Assembly: GCF_003011925.2 (NCBI RefSeq)
Contig: NZ_PXXU01000027.1
Span: 1 to 46,959, forward strand
DNA from: Nitrosomonas supralitoralis
GTDB taxonomy: Bacteria > Pseudomonadota > Gammaproteobacteria > Burkholderiales > Nitrosomonadaceae
DNA length: 46,959 bases
Reading direction: 5' to 3'
In this document: one piece after another, positions 25,557 through 34,365 of the stretch
How the letters are laid out: the number at the start of each line of letters is the position of its first letter
Numbering within the stretch: position 1 is the stretch's first letter
Made by a program: the position numbers and the translations under genes
Notes under the pieces: model-generated
What the model was told of the DNA's origin: nothing
The model's input: the letters and a program-made list of their open reading frames with translations, nothing else
Database searches by the model: none

Positions 25557-26486
25557 CTATATTTCTTTTCCTTGCAAAACACGTATATGCGCTGCCACAC
25601 AGCGAGCCAATGAATGCAACTCATACCCCCCTTCCAGGACGGACACAACACGACCTTGCGAGTATTGATCCGCAATCGATACGATCTGCTGCGTGATCCA
25701 GACATAATCATCGTCGCTCAGATACACTTGCGACATGTCATCATCCCGATGCGCATCAAATCCGGCGGAAACAAAAATCATTTCAGGCTTGAATCGATTC
25801 AGTGCTGGGAGCCAACTATCTTTCACCGCCTGGCGGAAAACTGCACCATCGGCATCACGTCGCAGTGGCGCATTGATCATTCGATCACTGCCACTATTAG
25901 CACCGCTGTACGGATAAAAAGGGTGCTGAAAAGTAGAGCACAGCATGACGTGCGGATTATCATGAAAAATTTCTTCGCTGCCGTTGCCGTGATGCACGTC
26001 AAAATCCAGAATTGCAACGCGTTGCAAATGATGATGTTCGATCGCATGCGCCACCCCCACTGCAACATTATTGAACAAGCAGAAACCCATGGCGCGATCG
26101 GACTCTGCGTGATGACCGGGTGGACGAATGGCGCAAAATGCATTATTAACTGTTTCCGCCAGAACCAGATTAGTCGCCAGTACAGCCGATCCGGCTGCGC
26201 GCAATGCAGCATTGAGCGTAAAGGGATTCATCGCAGTATCCGCATCCAGAGCAATCAATCCAGCGGTTGGAGCAGCTTGCCGGATGCTTTCGATATAACC
26301 CGGCGTATGCACGCGCACCAATTGGTCCATTGTTGCCAACGGCGCATCATAGCATTGCAATTGCGACAGCAGGCCAGTGGTCAGCAGTTCATTCTCGATC
26401 GTAATCAATCGCTGCGGGCATTCCGGATGCCCCATGCCCATGTCATGTTTGAGACAATCCGGATGGTAGATATAAGCAGTTTGCAC
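25557..26486 (-). CDS. Histone deacetylase family protein (AcuC/HDAC-like hydrolase)
   Basis: Encodes 309 residues, a typical bacterial class II HDAC-like length. Catalytic motifs are intact: RPPGHHAESD with the His125-His126 pair, GFCLFNNVAV, LDFDVHHGNG with zinc ligands Asp163 and His165, Asp244 in SAGFDAH, and EGGY near the end. The N terminus HPDCLKHDMGMGHPECPQRL is the usual substrate-entry segment. Family members deacetylate acetyl-lysine, polyamines or acetoin-related substrates; the substrate here is unknown. It is leftward, 123 bp upstream of the sagB-like gene, so co-transcription is possible. Confidence 0.92.
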   Translation of the reverse strand: MQTAYIYHPDCLKHDMGMGHPECPQRLITIENELLTTGLLSQLQCYDAPLATMDQLVRVHTPGYIESIRQAAPTAGLIALDADTAMNPFTLNAALRAAGSAVLATNLVLAETVNNAFCAIRPPGHHAESDRAMGFCLFNNVAVGVAHAIEHHHLQRVAILDFDVHHGNGSEEIFHDNPHVMLCSTFQHPFYPYSGANSGSDRMINAPLRRDADGAVFRQAVKDSWLPALNRFKPEMIFVSAGFDAHRDDDMSQVYLSDDDYVWITQQIVSIADQYSQGRVVSVLEGGYELHSLARCVAAHIRVLQGKEI

Positions 26487-26657
26487 GTTATTTCCTCCTT
26501 CGCTGCAATCTAAGATTGCAGCATCATTATGCTTCTCAAGGCAGTTGGCACCAAAAACTAAAGTTTATACAATCAACCGGCTATACCATGATAAATTATC
26601 AGCATTGAAAAAGCTGTTACGTTTAATTGCATGTTTTCGTCATATGGGGAGTTACGG

Positions 26658-27704
26658 ATGAACGAGTTTACTAACACGATGTTAAAATTTGTTTCGATTG
26701 AAATGCTGATAGCAAGAGGGTGGCTGGAAATAGTGCAAATTTTAATGCCGATTTTCACCTTAGTATTAGTATTTCTTGGATTGAGTTTTTATATCCAACA
26801 CAAATGGCGGAAAACCATAGCTTCTGTAATATGTGCCACCCTGGCCTTGGTTTATTTGCCCTATGAATTCTACCGACAGTCTTTGATATTAACCCGAGCG
26901 GATGCCAATATCAGTCAGATTCAAGGCAATTTGCAGAACTTATTGGATTCCGCCAACTTAACGCATATGAAAAGCATTGCGGATAAAGAAGCAACTGCAA
27001 GTATTTTAGATGAAATGATTCATGGTCTAAATGAGCAAAAGAAAAAGGAGCTGGTACTGATTTCCTGGTTGGTTGCGGAAAATGAAAAAAACGCGCTCGA
27101 GCAAATTGACGGCAAGCAAAAGTTGCTTGCGGATGATCTCAAATCCAGCTTAACCGATGCTAAAACCGAAATCATCGACTCGCGCCCGCCGGTGGAGAAA
27201 ATTTCGGATACGATTGTGAAAAAACTGGACGAGGATGTCAAAGTCCTGGTTGAAAGGAAAATGGAAGGATTCAAGGACGAAATTGACGGTTCATTGGAGG
27301 GCTTTAAAGACGCTATCAATACTTTTGTTCAGGATGAACTTAATAATTACCAAACAAAATTAGCGAGCATCACGCAGCAAAATGTGGATGAATTAAGAAA
27401 CTATTCCACTCGAGCCAACCACGCGTTTGCAGCGCAAGCCAAAAAAATCAATCAAGAATCCCTGCTTAGGCTGGATGCCACCAAAGAAAAAATAGAAAGC
27501 CTGAGTGCCGCATCGACTAGCGGTTTAAAGAATGTTGCCACACAAGTAAAGCAGCTTTCAGTCTCATTAGACACTGCACAAAAAAAGAATGATATCCTGT
27601 TTGAATATAATGAATGCATGAGAACTACCGGTGTATTGGATTTGGGTGGCAAGAGTGAACAGTGCAAGGCTAAATATCAAGAGGATATGAGCAACCAGAA
27701 TTGA
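26658..27704 (+). CDS. Membrane protein with long cytoplasmic or periplasmic coiled coil
   Basis: Encodes 348 residues from ATG 26658, which has GGGGAG six bases upstream; the ATG nine codons earlier is unsupported. Two hydrophobic helices near the N terminus (IVQILMPIFTLVLVFLGLSFY and TIASVICATLALVYLPYEFY) are followed by ~270 residues of heptad-rich helix (NLQNLLDSANL, LDEDVKVLVERKMEGFKDEI). A small C-terminal segment has two cysteines (YNECMRTTG and SEQCKAKY). The shape resembles RmuC- or methyl-accepting-type scaffolds, but no signature domain is present. It stands alone, convergent with bfr. Confidence 0.6.
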   Translation: MNEFTNTMLKFVSIEMLIARGWLEIVQILMPIFTLVLVFLGLSFYIQHKWRKTIASVICATLALVYLPYEFYRQSLILTRADANISQIQGNLQNLLDSANLTHMKSIADKEATASILDEMIHGLNEQKKKELVLISWLVAENEKNALEQIDGKQKLLADDLKSSLTDAKTEIIDSRPPVEKISDTIVKKLDEDVKVLVERKMEGFKDEIDGSLEGFKDAINTFVQDELNNYQTKLASITQQNVDELRNYSTRANHAFAAQAKKINQESLLRLDATKEKIESLSAASTSGLKNVATQVKQLSVSLDTAQKKNDILFEYNECMRTTGVLDLGGKSEQCKAKYQEDMSNQN

Positions 27705-27756
27705 GCGGAATGACACAAAGTGTAACGCTGAATTTTTGAGAAATCGGCAGTAACTA

Positions 27757-27798
27757 TTCAGTTAGCGTGATGGTAATTAGGATGTCACGCCAACTGAA
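27757..27798. terminator. Long hairpin between convergent genes
   Basis: TTCAGTT-A-GCGTGA (27757-27770) pairs with TCACGC-C-AACTGAA (27785-27798): 13 pairs with one mismatch and a 14-base loop. It lies between the coiled-coil gene and bfr, which converge, and could end transcription from either side. The rest of 27705-27895 shows nothing else. Confidence 0.55.
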
Positions 27799-27895
27799 TC
27801 GTAAAGGTTGAACTGGGGCCAATCAATTCTGGGAATGAACGAATATCACATAATATGCATAATGCGCACTCTGCTGCAGTCGTTTTGGTGGACTG

Positions 27896-28363
27896 TCACA
27901 TCTGCGATTGCAGGTAGTTCTGTAATCCTATTTTTTCTATCAAACCCAATTGCTTTTCCAGCCAATATGCGTGGTCTTCCTCTGTTTCCGCCAACAGGGA
28001 AACGAGAATCTCCCGAGTCTGATAATCCTGCTCCTGCTCACAAGCAACAATAGCGTTTCGCAATGAAGTCATCACATCACGCTCCAAATCCAAATCGTTT
28101 TTCAGCATTTCCGGAACGTTACTACCAATCCTCAACGGGCTACGATTGCCAACAGAAGGTATACCCTCGAGAAACAGAATCCGTTTGATCAGATGATCTG
28201 CATGCTGCTTTTCATCATCCATTTCATGATCAATCCGCTCATAAAGCTTGTTGAATCCCCAATCCTCATACATCCGTGAATGCGTGAAATATTGATCCAT
28301 CGCCGTCAGTTCACCCGCCAGGAGTTTATTCAGGATATCGATAATTTTAGTATTGCCTTTCAT
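27896..28363 (-). CDS. bfr: Bacterioferritin lacking the haem-ligand methionine
   Basis: Encodes 155 residues from ATG 28363 with AAGGAG seven bases upstream; 21 extra codons upstream are not supported. The ferroxidase-centre residues are present: Glu18, Tyr25, Glu51, His54, Glu94, Glu128 and His131 (the last two one position later than in E. coli). The haem-ligating Met52 is replaced by Lys (DEKQHAD where E. coli has DEMKHAD). The subunit should therefore oxidise and store iron but not bind haem at the usual dimer interface, unless mixed with a Met52-containing subunit encoded elsewhere. It forms 24-mers in the cytoplasm. A promoter and a Fur-like AT-rich box lie upstream. Confidence 0.92.
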   Translation of the reverse strand: MKGNTKIIDILNKLLAGELTAMDQYFTHSRMYEDWGFNKLYERIDHEMDDEKQHADHLIKRILFLEGIPSVGNRSPLRIGSNVPEMLKNDLDLERDVMTSLRNAIVACEQEQDYQTREILVSLLAETEEDHAYWLEKQLGLIEKIGLQNYLQSQM

Positions 28364-28431
28364 AAGAATTCTCCTTTCATAATGTATCAGATTGCAGGCA
28401 GACCATACCCTCACCCTTTCAAGCAAAATAC

Positions 28432-28459
28432 ATTATAGCAGCACACATCAGAAATACAA
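28432..28459 (-). promoter_or_regulatory. Candidate sigma-70 promoter of bfr
   Basis: On the minus strand TTGTAT (28459-28454) and TATAAT (28437-28432) are separated by 16 bp. The -10 matches consensus perfectly and lies 69 bp before the bfr start codon. Confidence 0.5.
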
Positions 28460-28470
28460 CAGCAAATCAT

Positions 28471-28495
28471 TGATAATAAATGATAATAATTCTTA
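28471..28495. promoter_or_regulatory. Fur-box-like repeat upstream of bfr
   Basis: GATAAT at 28472-28477 and again at 28482-28487, followed by AATTCTTA, resembles the repeated NATWAT hexamers of Fur boxes. It sits 11 bp upstream of the proposed bfr -35, a position compatible with iron-dependent control. It is an AT-rich stretch, so chance is possible. The rest of 28364-28640 shows no gene. Confidence 0.35.
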
Positions 28496-28640
28496 ATGCC
28501 GTTCTCATTCTAGCTTATTTTGCGTACTTTGATTGGCTTTGACTCATTGATGCAAAGAATTACGAATTAGTTCGCTTCAGGTGTGATGCTGAGATTCCTC
28601 ATGTCATCCCAACTTGCTGAGTTAAATCGAAGTGCATGGA

Positions 28641-29045
28641 TTAAGTAAGTTCGAAATATAATTTTATCCAAGCAAAAATGATAATGACCGGTAGCAATCC
28701 GGAATTTGCTCGCCCCATCCATCTCGCCAAGCCTGCCGCACCGAAATCTTTTCCAATATCTTCCGCAGCTTTAATTAAAGGGCGGCGAATCTCGTGCATG
28801 TGCATATAAGCGCCGACAATGCCAATAAATGCCAGCAGACCAGCCATGGCGCCAAGCAACGGAATTGTGTTAAGTAGAACCGAGCGGATATGCGCATCTG
28901 CGCTGGTATTTGATATGATTGCCAACGAGGCAAACAAGAACCCCTGAAAAGTCAGCATCCAATGAATCCGGTTATAAATCATCAACTCTTCATGTCTGAT
29001 TCGCTTCCGGATTGATTGCGCCTCAGTGTCGCTAAATTGACACAT
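28641..29045 (-). CDS. Small membrane protein of unknown function, three predicted helices
   Basis: Encodes 134 residues from ATG 29045, which has AAGGAG seven bases upstream; the 21 codons before it are unsupported. After a basic amphipathic N terminus (SIRKRIRHEELMIYNR), three hydrophobic segments are visible: MLTFQGFLFASLAIIS, NTIPLLGAMAGLLAFIGIVGAY and LLPVIIIFAWIKLYFEL. No family was identified with confidence. It stands alone between bfr and the ygjP-like gene. Confidence 0.6.
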   Translation of the reverse strand: MCQFSDTEAQSIRKRIRHEELMIYNRIHWMLTFQGFLFASLAIISNTSADAHIRSVLLNTIPLLGAMAGLLAFIGIVGAYMHMHEIRRPLIKAAEDIGKDFGAAGLARWMGRANSGLLPVIIIFAWIKLYFELT

Positions 29046-29232
29046 AAAATATCTCCTTTTCATTCCTAACATAACGCTAAAATCAATTTGCGTCGCAACA
29101 TAACTCAACGGCCAACTCAGTGCGTCAAGACCTTATCATTAATACATTTTCTAACTTAACACAGATTAAAAAATATTGAGTGCAAATGCCAGTTACAAGG
29201 CCTGTCACGGCTTGCGCTAACAAGAACAAGGG

Positions 29233-29934
29233 TCAAGCATAGTCTTTGAGTTGTTTACGAGCCGCCTGATAATCTAAGTAAACGCCCCCCACCAGCTTCC
29301 AAAATCTCGCTGAGTGATTCATCTCAATCAAATGTGACAACTCATGCACCACGACATAATCAACCAAATGCAACGGCATTTGAATCAAACGCCAATTCAG
29401 GTGTATGAGACCACGGCTGTTGCAGCTGCCCCATCGGGTTTTGGCTCGTGACAAACGGAATGGCGGGACAGAAATATTCAAAGCTTGCGCATAGATTACG
29501 ATACGCTGCTTAAAGCAGATAATCGCTTGCTGACTGTACCAGGCCATGACAAATTTCTCGATTTGATGAGGATCGAGTTGCGGCATGGATTGCTCAGCAA
29601 TTGTCATATTTGCAGTTTCATTGGAGAAATGTCGTGCCATCTCAATTTCACCCGATGAATTCAACGCGATACGCCACGGCTCACCAAGTAATGGGTAGAT
29701 CGCATCTCGCGTCCATGATATTGCCAGGCTCTTTTTGTTTTCCCATTGTTCCAGCTTTTTCGTGATCCAATCTGCTTTTTCCTTAAGAATGATTTCGACA
29801 TGAGGAAGTACGGTTTGCAGCGGCACACTGACACACAAACCCTGATGATCAATTTTTAAACCAATGGATTTGCGCTTACAGCGCTTTATGGAATAAGTTA
29901 TTTCCCGACCATTTAAAATGGTTTGCGTAAGCAC
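29233..29934 (-). CDS. YgjP-like zinc metallopeptidase (M48/SprT-related)
   Basis: Encodes 233 residues from a GTG start two bases after the plsC-type stop codon. It has the YgjP/DUF45 layout: an N-terminal beta domain (SIKRCKRKSIGLKIDHQGLCVSVP), a central LSRAKTRWGSCNSRGLIHLNWRL motif, and the zinc site His197-Glu-x2-His201 within VVVHELSHLIEMNHSARFW. This family is widespread and poorly characterised. It is the last gene of the leftward glyQ-glyS-gmhB-plsC run, so co-expression with phospholipid and LPS genes is likely. Confidence 0.88.
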   Translation of the reverse strand: MLTQTILNGREITYSIKRCKRKSIGLKIDHQGLCVSVPLQTVLPHVEIILKEKADWITKKLEQWENKKSLAISWTRDAIYPLLGEPWRIALNSSGEIEMARHFSNETANMTIAEQSMPQLDPHQIEKFVMAWYSQQAIICFKQRIVIYAQALNISVPPFRLSRAKTRWGSCNSRGLIHLNWRLIQMPLHLVDYVVVHELSHLIEMNHSARFWKLVGGVYLDYQAARKQLKDYA

Positions 29935-29936
29935 TT

Positions 29937-30668
29937 TTATGATTTTCGCTGATTTCTCTGGTTGATACGCAGCATTTCGAACTCAATCCAGGCTTCCACT
30001 TTAGCATTCAATTCCCCTGGCTCCATCCCGGTAGGGTCGATCGGCTCACCAATACTGACAGTGATGGTGCCGGGGTACTTAATGAAAGAATTTCTTCCCC
30101 AGAATTCGCCGGCATTGTGTGCGACTGGTACCACGGGCGTATTTGTATGCGTCGCCAGCCATGCTCCGCCGATACGGTATTTGCCGCGTTGGCCGGGTGG
30201 AATGCGCGTACCTTCTGGGAATATCACAATCCAGAATCCTTGTTTTAGCCGGTCTTTGCCTTGTTCGACAATCTGTTCCAATGCTTTCTTCTTGGCGCTC
30301 CGGTCGATCGCAATCGGACTGGTCATCGCCAAGCCCCAACCGAAGAACGGGATGCGCAGTAACTCTTTTTTCAGCACCCATACCTGGGGCGGGAAAATTT
30401 TCTGGAAAGCTAATGTCTCCCACGCCGATTGGTGTTTGGAAAGCACGATACTCGGAGAGTTCGGGATATTTTCCTTGCCAATGATTTGATAGCGGATGCC
30501 GCACAAGTTACGCAGCAAGAACAACATAATAAAGGTCCAACTGGAAGTAACGCGATACCGATTATGCGGTGATAACGGAAAGCAGGCCAATGTCAGCAAA
30601 GCATATGGCGGTGTAATGATGATTTGCAGCAACATATACAGTGCTGAACGAAGAACAGGCAGTATCAT
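29937..30668 (-). CDS. plsC: 1-acyl-sn-glycerol-3-phosphate acyltransferase (PlsC family)
   Basis: Encodes 243 residues. It has an N-terminal membrane anchor (ALYMLLQIIITPPYALLTL) and the acyltransferase motifs: motif I His79-x4-Glu84 in SKHQSAWETLAF, and motif III PEGTR (residues 151-155) for glycerol-phosphate binding. Motif I has Glu where the usual sequence is His-x4-Asp; HQSxWE variants occur in betaproteobacterial and neisserial homologues, so activity is expected. The reaction makes phosphatidic acid from lysophosphatidic acid at the inner membrane. The start overlaps the gmhB stop by 4 bp (ATGA), and ygjP follows after 2 bp. Confidence 0.88.
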   Translation of the reverse strand: MILPVLRSALYMLLQIIITPPYALLTLACFPLSPHNRYRVTSSWTFIMLFLLRNLCGIRYQIIGKENIPNSPSIVLSKHQSAWETLAFQKIFPPQVWVLKKELLRIPFFGWGLAMTSPIAIDRSAKKKALEQIVEQGKDRLKQGFWIVIFPEGTRIPPGQRGKYRIGGAWLATHTNTPVVPVAHNAGEFWGRNSFIKYPGTITVSIGEPIDPTGMEPGELNAKVEAWIEFEMLRINQRNQRKS

Positions 30669-31204
30669 GTATTTTCAATCAGTGCATGAGCCACCGCCGC
30701 CAGATTCTCAAAAATCTGTGTATTGACGGGAATCTCATTATTAGTGCGTGTAACTTGCCCATTGCCGGTCAACACCAGCATAGGCATTGCACCAACGGCC
30801 GCAGCAGCTTGCAAATCCTTTAATGAATCACCGACAACCGGAATATTTCTTAAATTGACACCATAACGTTGCATGATTTCATCAAACAAGCCGGTCGCCG
30901 GTTTGCGGCAGATGCATTTGTCTCCATCCGCATGCGGACAAAAGAAGATCGCATCAATGCGTCCGCCCACCTGATGTATTGCTTTGTACATTTTGTCATT
31001 AATGGCGTTGTAAGTCGTCATATCGATTAAGCCTCGTCCAATGCCCGATTGATTGGTGGCGATGACCACGCGATAGCCGGAGTGCGTCAACCGAGCGATC
31101 GCTTCCAGGCTACCTGGGATAGGAATCCATTCCTCCGGCGTTTTGATAAAAGTATCACTGCATTGATTTATCACACCGGTTTGGTCGAGAATGATCAGTT
31201 TCAT
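30665..31204 (-). CDS. gmhB: GmhB-like D-glycero-manno-heptose 1,7-bisphosphate phosphatase, altered active site
   Basis: Encodes 179 residues of the HAD histidinol-phosphatase-like type. The zinc-binding loop Cys89-Pro-His91 then Cys97-x-Cys99-Arg-Lys-Pro, ATNQSGIGRG, and GDSLKD (Asp126, Asp130) identify GmhB. Motif I reads LDQTGVIN (Asp7-Gln-Thr9) rather than LDRDGVIN: the nucleophile Asp7 is kept, but the acid/base Asp two residues later is Thr. GmhB removes the C7 phosphate in ADP-heptose synthesis for LPS. One base separates it from the glyS stop. Loss of the acid/base Asp would be expected to slow phosphoenzyme hydrolysis, so function should be treated with caution. Confidence 0.85.
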   Translation of the reverse strand: MKLIILDQTGVINQCSDTFIKTPEEWIPIPGSLEAIARLTHSGYRVVIATNQSGIGRGLIDMTTYNAINDKMYKAIHQVGGRIDAIFFCPHADGDKCICRKPATGLFDEIMQRYGVNLRNIPVVGDSLKDLQAAAAVGAMPMLVLTGNGQVTRTNNEIPVNTQIFENLAAVAHALIENT

Positions 31205-31205
31205 G

Positions 31206-33401
31206 TTAGGTCGCCAATTTTGAAAGATCGGCTACACGATTCATCGTTTGCTGAAGTTGTTTCAATAACGCGAGTCGATTATTGCGCAGTGACTTATCTT
31301 CAACATTCACCATCACATGATCAAAAAACGTATCAACGGGTAGCTTGAGCTTAGCAAGAGCTTGCAGCGAAGCAATATAATTACCTGTTGCAAAAGCTTT
31401 TTCTGTTTCCGGCAATAAGGTTGTCAATGTTTGGTAAAGCACCTGTTCGGCCTCTTCCTGTAATAGCTTGGTGCTCACCTCCTCGTGGATGCTACCTTCC
31501 GATTTCTTGAGGATATTGCTCACCCGCTTGTTGGCAGCCGCCAGGCTGATGGCTTCGGGCAATGCTGCAAAAGCGCGCACTGCAGCAAGCCGTTTGGGAA
31601 TATCGCTTAACTGTTGCGGATTCAAACTGAGCACAGCGTCGACTTCCTGAGCGGTGTAGCCTTGTTCGCGTAAATTGCCAGCGAGTCGTTCATAAATGAA
31701 AGCCAGCAATTGTTCATGCGATTCTCTTGGAATACGCCGATGAGCAACTCCTACGAACTCTATTTTTTCTCCAGATCTTCTTCTGTTTTCAATATTATCG
31801 TCTGTCCATTGGTTCCTGATATTTTGATTATCAATAACACCAGCAACCTCTCCAATCAAAGCATTCAACTCAAATGGCAAGTCTTTTTCAATTAGTATAC
31901 GAATAACACTCAAAGCATGGCGACGCAATGCAAACGGGTCCTTATCGCCAGTCGGAATCTCTCCAATGCCAAACATATTCATCAGTGTTTCCAGCTTATC
32001 TGCCAGCGCCACACAAATACCAACCTGATTTCGTGGCAATGCATCACCGGAAAAACGCGGCCTGTAATGATCCTCGATAGCAAATGCAACCTCGCCGTCC
32101 AATCCTTCATGTTGCGCATAATAACGCCCCATGATGCCTTGCAACTCCGGAAACTCACCGACCATGCCGGTGAGCAAATCCGCTTTGGCTAGTGTAGCGG
32201 CTTCGTAGGCTTGATTAGCCAATGCGTCACCGCCTAATTGCTCGCCAATCAATTTTGCGATGGCTCGGACATAATGTATGCGCAGCCCTTGAGTACCTAA
32301 TTTATGGTGGTAAATCACTTTATCCAATTCTGGCACGCGCGATGCCAGCGTTTTTTTTCGATCTTGATCAAAGAAAAACTTGGCATCGGCTAAACGTGAG
32401 CGGATCACGCGTTCATTTCCAGCGATCACTTGCGCAGGATTGGTAGGGCGGATGTTGGAAACCAACAGGAACTTGTTGGCCAGTTTTCCCTGCGCATCCA
32501 ACAACGGAAAATATTTCTGATTTGCTTTCATGGTCAGAATCAAACATTCCTGCGGCACTTGCAGAAATTCCACATCGAATTTGCCAACCAGCACATTAGG
32601 ATGCTCGACCAATGCGGTCACTTCGTCCAGCAAAGCATCATCGTCTATCAGAGTAAGCTGTTCCTGTGCGATCGCTGAAGTAAACTGACGCGTAATTTCA
32701 GTGCGGCGTTCGGCAAAGCTGGCAATCACCGCTCCTTCGGTACTTAGTTGCTGCGCATAGCTATCGGCATTGTGCAATACGATGGGATTGACTTTCGCTT
32801 CAAAACGGTGCCCCTGTGTTTCGCGTCCGGCTTGCAGACCCAGAATATTGATGGAAACAATATCGGCCCCGTGCAATGCGACCAGTGCATGCACGGGGCG
32901 CACAAAGTTGACGCTTTGCCAACCATCAGCGAGCTGATACGCCATTACTTTTGGAATCGGTAATTTGGCAATCACTTCTTGTAACGCTTTCTGCAAACCC
33001 TCGGTCAATGGAATGCCTGTGGCAATGCTATCCCAAAACAGTGTTTCTGTTTTACCGTCCAGCGCGTGCTTGAGTTGTGGCACCACTGAAGCATTCACAC
33101 CAAGGCTCCCCAACTTTTTCAATAAGGGCGGTGTTGCCTGACCTTGCGCATCCAGGCCGACGGCTACCGGCATTAGTTTTTGAGTAACCGCTTTATCGGC
33201 AGCTTGCGCAGCGACGTTGCTGATATGCACTGCCAATCTCCTCGGAGTTGCATAGGTGGTGACAACCGCATCTTGATTCATCAAACCTTGCGTCTTGAGG
33301 CTGGCAGCCAATAATTGCGCAAAACTGTCGCCAAGCTGCTTTAGCGATTTAGGCGGCAGTTCTTCCACCAATAGTTCAACGAGCAGGTTCTGAGTCATCA
33401 T
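31206..33401 (-). CDS. glyS: Glycine--tRNA ligase beta subunit
   Basis: Encodes 731 residues starting at ATG 33401 ([18 protein letters not shown]), with ATGA overlapping the glyQ stop; the second Met is an equally possible start. An N-terminal in-frame extension inside glyQ is not part of the gene. Family segments include [66 protein letters not shown], and [20 protein letters not shown]. The beta subunit binds tRNA-Gly in the alpha2beta2 bacterial enzyme. Translationally coupled to glyQ. Confidence 0.95.
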   Translation of the reverse strand: MMTQNLLVELLVEELPPKSLKQLGDSFAQLLAASLKTQGLMNQDAVVTTYATPRRLAVHISNVAAQAADKAVTQKLMPVAVGLDAQGQATPPLLKKLGSLGVNASVVPQLKHALDGKTETLFWDSIATGIPLTEGLQKALQEVIAKLPIPKVMAYQLADGWQSVNFVRPVHALVALHGADIVSINILGLQAGRETQGHRFEAKVNPIVLHNADSYAQQLSTEGAVIASFAERRTEITRQFTSAIAQEQLTLIDDDALLDEVTALVEHPNVLVGKFDVEFLQVPQECLILTMKANQKYFPLLDAQGKLANKFLLVSNIRPTNPAQVIAGNERVIRSRLADAKFFFDQDRKKTLASRVPELDKVIYHHKLGTQGLRIHYVRAIAKLIGEQLGGDALANQAYEAATLAKADLLTGMVGEFPELQGIMGRYYAQHEGLDGEVAFAIEDHYRPRFSGDALPRNQVGICVALADKLETLMNMFGIGEIPTGDKDPFALRRHALSVIRILIEKDLPFELNALIGEVAGVIDNQNIRNQWTDDNIENRRRSGEKIEFVGVAHRRIPRESHEQLLAFIYERLAGNLREQGYTAQEVDAVLSLNPQQLSDIPKRLAAVRAFAALPEAISLAAANKRVSNILKKSEGSIHEEVSTKLLQEEAEQVLYQTLTTLLPETEKAFATGNYIASLQALAKLKLPVDTFFDHVMVNVEDKSLRNNRLALLKQLQQTMNRVADLSKLAT

Positions 33402-34321
33402 GCAGATTTCGCTATATCCAACATTTGCGCAACCCATTCGCGCGGTGCCATCGGGAAAGGAGGATTCAGGCTTGCACGGCTATCATAATACGTCTTGGCG
33501 ACCTGCCGCGACAGATTACGGATACGCCCGATATATGCGGCGCGCTCGGTGATTGAAATAGCACCGCGCGCATCAAGCAAATTGAACGTATGTGCGGCTT
33601 TCAGCACTTGTTCATAAGCCGGCAAAGCCAATTGCTTTTCGATCAGGTAATTGGCTTGCGCTTCGTGCTTGTCGAACACCAGAAACAGAAACTCGACGTT
33701 ACTCTGTTCAAAATTATAAATTGATTGCTCCACTTCGTTTTGATGATACACATCATGGTAAGTTAAGCCTTTGGTCCAGGTCAGATCAAACACACTTTCC
33801 ACGCCTTGTAAGTACATGGCCAAGCGCTCTAATCCATAGGTGATTTCGCCCGTAGCCGGTTTGCAATCAATACCACCGACCTGCTGGAAATAGGTAAATT
33901 GTGTCACTTCCATGCCATTGAGCCAAACTTCCCAACCTAAACCCCAGGCACCCAGCGTGGGGTTTTCCCAATCATCTTCAACCAGACGCACGTCGTTTTG
34001 CGTCAAATCAAATCCCAGTTCGCGTAACGAGCCGAAATATAAATCCAGAATATTCCTCGGTGCCGGTTTGAGCACCACCTGAAATTGATAATAATGTTGC
34101 AAACGATTCGGATTGTCGCCATAGCGCCCATCTTTGGGTCGACGCGCTGGCTGCACGTATGCCGCTTTCCAAGGCTCAGGGCCGATGGCGCGCAGAAAAG
34201 TAGCGGTATGGCTGGTTCCGGCGCCGACCTCCATATCATAGGGCTGCAAGATCGCACATCCCTGCTTATCCCAATACCGTTGCAAGGTCAGGATGATTTC
34301 CTGGAAAGTAAGTGTTGACAT
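33398..34321 (-). CDS. glyQ: Glycine--tRNA ligase alpha subunit
   Basis: Encodes 307 residues, the usual length. The N terminus [20 protein letters not shown], then [47 protein letters not shown] and the catalytic-core [12 protein letters not shown], are diagnostic of the class IIc alpha subunit, which performs glycine activation. It precedes glyS with a 4-bp overlap and follows lnt on the same strand by 44 bp. Confidence 0.96.
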   Translation of the reverse strand: MSTLTFQEIILTLQRYWDKQGCAILQPYDMEVGAGTSHTATFLRAIGPEPWKAAYVQPARRPKDGRYGDNPNRLQHYYQFQVVLKPAPRNILDLYFGSLRELGFDLTQNDVRLVEDDWENPTLGAWGLGWEVWLNGMEVTQFTYFQQVGGIDCKPATGEITYGLERLAMYLQGVESVFDLTWTKGLTYHDVYHQNEVEQSIYNFEQSNVEFLFLVFDKHEAQANYLIEKQLALPAYEQVLKAAHTFNLLDARGAISITERAAYIGRIRNLSRQVAKTYYDSRASLNPPFPMAPREWVAQMLDIAKSA

Positions 34322-34365
34322 GAAGAATCTGGTTTAGACCGCTCTCAAATGAAGTAATGTGGATT

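Noticed and set aside
25614..26513. 299-codon plus-strand ORF
   Set aside because: Antisense shadow of the intact HDAC-like gene; amino-acid composition (many Cys, His, Ile repeats) is not protein-like.
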